A stretch of DNA of 64,000 bases, from assembly GCA_038851035.1 (NCBI GenBank), contig JAWCLH010000011.1:17980-81979 (forward strand). Direction: 5' to 3'. Below are positions 60,762 to 64,000 of this stretch, piece after piece (the stretch's first letter is position 1; every line of letters begins with the position of its first letter). Below the pieces are notes generated by a model. It did not search any database, was not told the DNA's origin, and worked only from the letters and a program-made list of their open reading frames with translations. This DNA is from Thermoplasmata archaeon (GTDB lineage Archaea > Thermoplasmatota > DTKX01 > VGTL01). The translations under genes and the position numbers were made by a program.

Positions 60762-62048
60762 GTGATTTCGAACTCGCTCGCTTTCCTGCGCGGAGACGCG
60801 GGGGCGGAGAGGCTCGTCGTTCTCCTCGGACTGAGGGGCGTCGGGAAGACAACGATTCTGCTCCAGCTCTACCAGCGAATCGCCGGTGAAGGCGTGCCAC
60901 CCGAGAGGCGGCTCTACCTGCCCTGCGACAGGCTGGCGGCCCTCCCCGGGGCCTCGCTGACCCGGGCCCTGCACGCCTACGAAGCTATACTGGGCGGAGA
61001 CCTCGCTGTCCAGACGAAAAAGATATTCATCTTCCTGGACGAGGCCCAGTATGTCCCGGACTGGGGTCTCGCAGTGAAGGCCGTGCACGACGAGGCGCGC
61101 TCTGTCCAGGTCGTCGTGAGCGGCTCCTCAGCCCTGGCGCTCCGGATGAACGCGGATGTGGCGAGGAGGGCGGTCACCTGGAGGGTCACCCCCCCCGGAC
61201 TTTTGGAGTATCTCGTTCTGACCGGTAGGAAAGTCCGACCGGGTCCGTCACTCGAAGAGCTGACGGCTGCCGCCGGACCTGTCGCGGCTCTGAAGTTCTT
61301 CAATAGACAGGCCCGCACGGTCGGCGCGGAACTGGCTCTCTTGCCGGACCTGGAGCACCTCGTCCGTCGGTTTTTGATGGCTGGGAGCCTCCCTTCGACC
61401 ATGGACGACCCCGACCTGCGGGGCGCCTGGGACAAGACCTACAGGTTGATCGAGCGCATCGTCAACGTCGACCTGCCGGGAATCGGGAGCTTCGACAGGA
61501 GCACCCTGCGGGCCGCCATGCAGGCCATCACGCTTGTTGCCGACTCGCCGGACAGGAGCGTCCAGAAGATGGCCTCGGAGCTCTCCCTCCCGCCCGCCAC
61601 GGTGCTCTCGCTGATGGACGCCCTCGCCAGGGTGGACCTCCTTCTCGAGGTTCCCGTCGCGGGTTCGGCCGGCCGCGGGGCTCGCCGGAAGAAGCGCACG
61701 TACTTCGCTGCCCCTTCGATGATGGCGGCGGTGCTGGACGCCTCGGGCACCGACCCCTCGGAGCGCCAGGGGCCGCTGCTGGAGGCCGCGGTGGCCGGCG
61801 TGCTGGCCCGGGTGCCGGGGTCTTCTCTTCACTATGACGACGCGGATGGTGGGGCGGATTTCGTGCTCCAGGTGCGTGTCAAGATCGCGGTCGAGGTCGG
61901 GTGGGGTAGCAAAGGTGAGCGGCAGGTGAGATTCTCGATGGCGAGGCACAGATGCCCTTGGGGAATTCTCGTGCACGAGTGCCCCGCGCCCTTCCTGAGC
62001 GGCAGGGTGGTCCACGTCCCGGTGGAGCAGTTCCTGGCACTGGGCTGA
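60762..62048 (+). CDS. AAA_14/DUF4143-type ATPase
   Basis: A 428-residue archaeal ATPase. Walker A LLGLRGVGKTTILLQLYQ, Walker B IFIFLDEAQYVPDW, sensor VVVSGSSALAL and an Arg finger region (RMNADVARRAVTWRVTP). The C-terminal domain (DDADGGADFVLQVRVKIAVEVGWGSKG) resembles the PD-(D/E)XK-like DUF4143 domain, and a central winged-helix segment (SVQKMASELSLPPATVLSLMDAL) is typical. These proteins are often mobile and of unknown role. The GTG start given here lacks an SD; the natural start may be the ATG at 60630, separated by an in-frame TAG. It may therefore be a recently inactivated gene. Confidence 0.8.
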   Translation: MISNSLAFLRGDAGAERLVVLLGLRGVGKTTILLQLYQRIAGEGVPPERRLYLPCDRLAALPGASLTRALHAYEAILGGDLAVQTKKIFIFLDEAQYVPDWGLAVKAVHDEARSVQVVVSGSSALALRMNADVARRAVTWRVTPPGLLEYLVLTGRKVRPGPSLEELTAAAGPVAALKFFNRQARTVGAELALLPDLEHLVRRFLMAGSLPSTMDDPDLRGAWDKTYRLIERIVNVDLPGIGSFDRSTLRAAMQAITLVADSPDRSVQKMASELSLPPATVLSLMDALARVDLLLEVPVAGSAGRGARRKKRTYFAAPSMMAAVLDASGTDPSERQGPLLEAAVAGVLARVPGSSLHYDDADGGADFVLQVRVKIAVEVGWGSKGERQVRFSMARHRCPWGILVHECPAPFLSGRVVHVPVEQFLALG

Positions 62049-62247
62049 GGGCTGCTGTGATATCCCATAAATACTTTCTCCCGGAGAAATTTCCTGGGGC
62101 CATGAAAAAGCTTTCATGCTGTGATATTAGGGCAATCAAGAGAAGGGCCCGCCCGGGAATTCCCCTCCGGACTCCCCTACCCTAATCATGTAGAGCTCCC
62201 TCGGGAAGGGAAGCCCGAGCACGCGATTTGACAGAGAAGGCTTTAAA

Positions 62248-62391
62248 TCACTTCTTCAGGCGGCGCTGGTTGATGGAGATGTCCTCGGGGACGATATGCT
62301 TCCCTAGATACTGATAGGCCGCCCGGGCGCAGACATCGCAAAACGGGCCGTTCTTTGCCGGTCTATCATTGCACTTTATGCAATCGACCAT
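62248..62391 (-). CDS. 47-residue zinc-ribbon microprotein
   Basis: Frame MVDCIKCNDR...GPFCDVCARAAYQYLG... with two CxxC knuckles (DCIKC and FCDVC, 11 residues apart) forming one zinc site, then an amphipathic helix and a short tail ending NQRRLKK. ATG at 62391 has GGAGGGG 7 nt upstream and TTTAAATAAG (TATA) about 40 nt upstream, so expression signals are complete. No named family. Probably a small nucleic-acid or protein adaptor. Confidence 0.72.
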   Translation of the reverse strand: MVDCIKCNDRPAKNGPFCDVCARAAYQYLGKHIVPEDISINQRRLKK

Positions 62392-62427
62392 AAAGGGGCC
62401 CTCCACCGATTATCCATGAATTTCATC

Positions 62428-62437
62428 TTATTTAAAC
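62428..62437 (-). promoter_or_regulatory. TATA element for the zinc microprotein
   Basis: Minus-strand GTTTAAATAA predicts a start near 62406, placing GGAGGGG in a 15-nt leader. Confidence 0.5.
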
Positions 62438-62580
62438 ATTATGACCCGAGGCCTGGCAGCGGGATTTTATAATGGGTTCTATTGGGATATAATCCTCCCG
62501 GCGCCGGACCTCCGCAGCCCCTGGATTAATAAATGCCGGGCATTCCAGCTCCGTGAAACAATATGCAATATTTACAAAGC

Positions 62581-62590
62581 GCATATATAC
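62581..62590 (+). promoter_or_regulatory. TATA element for the RNase J-like gene
   Basis: GCATATATAC centred about 35 nt upstream of the ATG at 62621. Confidence 0.5.
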
Positions 62591-62620
62591 TCACATCATG
62601 TTTGGTCGAGGGGAAAGCAA

Positions 62621-64000
62621 ATGCGCCTTCTGGCCCTCGACGGCACCGACACCATAGGCGGCACAAAGCTCCTTCTTAATTATGACGGGCTCGGCGTGAT
62701 GCTCGACTTCGGCCTCAACTACTCGGTCCTCTCCCGCTACTACGAAGAGTATATGAAGCCGCGCGCAACCGCCGGTCTCCAGGACCTCGTGACGATGGGC
62801 ATAGTCCCAGACGCGCGAGGCCTGTATCGCGATGACGTCCTCCTCCCCGATTTCGGATTGACCGGGCCGGAGGCTGGGAAAATCGATTTTGTACTGGCCA
62901 GCCACGCCCACATGGACCACGTGGGCAACATCGGTCTCCTGCGGCCGGATATTCCGGTGGTCACGAGCGCGATGAGCGCGGCGATCATGAGGGCCGTGCA
63001 GGACTCCGGAAAGGGAGAGTTCGGGCACGAGATTCTCTATTTCAACGCCCGCCGAATTCAGGAGAAGCGAGGCGTCCCGGTCCTCCAGCCGGCCCGCGAG
63101 CCGATGCGATTAGGGCGCGACGTTTGTATACTTGAGGGCGGATGGTCGAGGGAGTTCGAGGCCTTCTGGAGCGGGTTTCCCTGGCCCTCAACGTCGCGCG
63201 GAAGGAGCCTTGAAGCGGGCGAGCTGAGAAAGGGCGTGTCCGGGCTGAGAATTCGGTGGGCCCCCGTGGACCACTCCGTCAAGGGAGCCGTCGGGGCAAT
63301 CCTGGAGACGCCACAGGGGCCCGTGGTCTACACCGGCGACATCAGGATGCACGGCCTCCATGCCCGGAAGACTCTGGAATTCATCGAGAAGGCCAGAGCC
63401 CCCAGGCCCTACATCCTGTTCATGGAGGGCACGAACATCGACGAGCGGCGGGGGCGATGGACCACAGAGGCGGACGTGCTCAGGAACGCGAGGGAGCTCA
63501 TCGCGTCCTTCGGTAAAGAATTCGCCATCGCCGACTTCGGGCCCAGGAACATCGAGCGGCTTGAAATATTCCTAAAAGCGGCGCGGGAGAGCCGCCGCCG
63601 GCTCGTCGTAACGACAAAGGACGCGTACCTCCTCCACGCAATGAGGACGGTGGACCCCGCGACGCCCGCGCCGGGCGACGACATTCTGATATACGACTCC
63701 CCGAAGGGAGTGGACCTGGGCTGGGAGGAGTGGGTTCTGGAACAATACTCGAGCGCCACGGTGAGGCCGGAGGCGATAAGAGAGAGTCCGGGCGACTACC
63801 TCGTCGCCTTCAGCTTCTTCGATATAAAGCATCTCGTGGACCTCCGCCCGGACGGGGGGCATTACATTTACTCATCAAGCGAGGCCTTCAACGAGGAGAT
63901 GGAGATCGACTTCAAAAGACTGAACGCCTGGCTGACAAAGTTCGGCCTCGAGCGCCACGGGTTCGGCTTCGACAGGGACGGCGGCCCGGTCTTCCCGTCC
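62621..64000 (+). CDS. RNase J-like MBL-fold (beta-CASP) nuclease, 3' end cut by window edge
   Basis: 460 residues without a stop. MBL metal motifs: SHAHMDHVGN (HxHxDH) near residue 90, APVDHSVKGAVG and VVYTGDIRMHG. The beta-CASP-like part has ILFMEGTNIDERRG, then ADFGPRNIERLEIFLKAARESRRRLVVTT and LVAFSFFDIKHLVDL. This matches archaeal RNase J-like proteins, which act as 5'-3' exoribonucleases or endonucleases; exact branch is not certain because the C-terminal beta-CASP motifs lie outside the window. ATG 62621 is preceded by a TATA element and GAGGGGA. Confidence 0.85.
   Translation, partial: MRLLALDGTDTIGGTKLLLNYDGLGVMLDFGLNYSVLSRYYEEYMKPRATAGLQDLVTMGIVPDARGLYRDDVLLPDFGLTGPEAGKIDFVLASHAHMDHVGNIGLLRPDIPVVTSAMSAAIMRAVQDSGKGEFGHEILYFNARRIQEKRGVPVLQPAREPMRLGRDVCILEGGWSREFEAFWSGFPWPSTSRGRSLEAGELRKGVSGLRIRWAPVDHSVKGAVGAILETPQGPVVYTGDIRMHGLHARKTLEFIEKARAPRPYILFMEGTNIDERRGRWTTEADVLRNARELIASFGKEFAIADFGPRNIERLEIFLKAARESRRRLVVTTKDAYLLHAMRTVDPATPAPGDDILIYDSPKGVDLGWEEWVLEQYSSATVRPEAIRESPGDYLVAFSFFDIKHLVDLRPDGGHYIYSSSEAFNEEMEIDFKRLNAWLTKFGLERHGFGFDRDGGPVFPS

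Noticed and set aside
1..64000. CRISPR array or insertion sequence
   Set aside because: No regularly spaced repeats, no transposase motifs and no terminal inverted repeats with target duplications were seen.

Overview
This window is a GC-rich stretch of an archaeal chromosome. Archaeal identity is shown by the tRNA genes, by TATA elements about 26 bp upstream of many starts, by leaderless starts, and by archaeal-type genes: aIF1A, RIO1 and Dim2-like KH proteins, geranylgeranylglyceryl-phosphate synthase, digeranylgeranylglyceryl-phosphate synthase, and archaeal ThrRS, ProRS and AspRS. Several small proteins and the overall gene repertoire suggest a member of Thermoplasmatota, but that placement is inference. 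No methanogenesis gene, CRISPR array, complete mobile element or rRNA is seen.

Layout. 0-3 kb: the start of a beta-helix surface protein (cut at the left edge), a subtilisin-type protease and a cupin. 3.4-8.4 kb: translation/ribosome operon (aIF1A, RIO1, Dim2-like KH), carbamate kinase, tRNA-Cys, Roadblock protein, phosphoesterase and a small conserved protein. 8.5-18.3 kb: XPD-like helicase, zinc-ribbon protein, tRNA-Gly, polyprenyl (GGPP-type) synthase, tRNA-Ile, CDF metal transporter, a KhtT/KhtU-like K+/H+ antiporter pair and an AT-rich island with a ribbon-helix-helix regulator. 18.4-24 kb: ether-lipid operon (UbiA-type DGGGP synthase, GGGP synthase, DUF2070 membrane protein) and ThrRS. 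24.2-25.3 kb: a decayed surface-protein gene. 25.4-31 kb: thiolase, membrane-anchored cyclophilin, two divergent Cys-rich microproteins, GNAT protein, an orphan structured-RNA candidate and Elp3.

31-44 kb is an envelope-rich block: M1-family metallopeptidase with CARDB and PKD domains, a DUF1286-like membrane protein, a TctA-family membrane protein with an inserted OB-fold-like segment, a PKD/FG-GAP protein, a BsuPI-like protein, a C_GCAxxG_C_C protein, a radical SAM protein, and a secreted Omp28-like protein with a PGF-CTERM-like tail. 44-50 kb holds metabolism and translation: DeoC, DHH phosphoesterase, AspRS (with residues suggesting a non-discriminating enzyme), and a split glutamate-synthase-like pair. 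50-64 kb: B12-binding radical SAM protein with a divergent winged-helix regulator, a very large beta-propeller surface protein, endonuclease III coupled to a LigD-type 3'-phosphoesterase, ProRS, RmuC, a 47-residue microprotein, a AAA ATPase whose leaderless reading frame carries an amber codon, a 47-residue zinc microprotein, and an RNase J-like nuclease cut by the right edge.

Three themes link the genes: archaeal lipid synthesis (GGPP synthase, GGGP synthase, DGGGP synthase, thiolase, possibly the B12 radical SAM enzyme); export of large anchored proteins and peptidases, suggesting a protein-degrading lifestyle; and information processing (four tRNA synthetase or tRNA-modifying enzymes, ribosome assembly, repair). 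The items most worth following up are the orphan RNA near 29.0 kb, the palindrome-controlled, amber-interrupted ATPase at 60.6 kb, the amidotransferase-less GltB-like pair, and the OB-fold-containing TctA protein.
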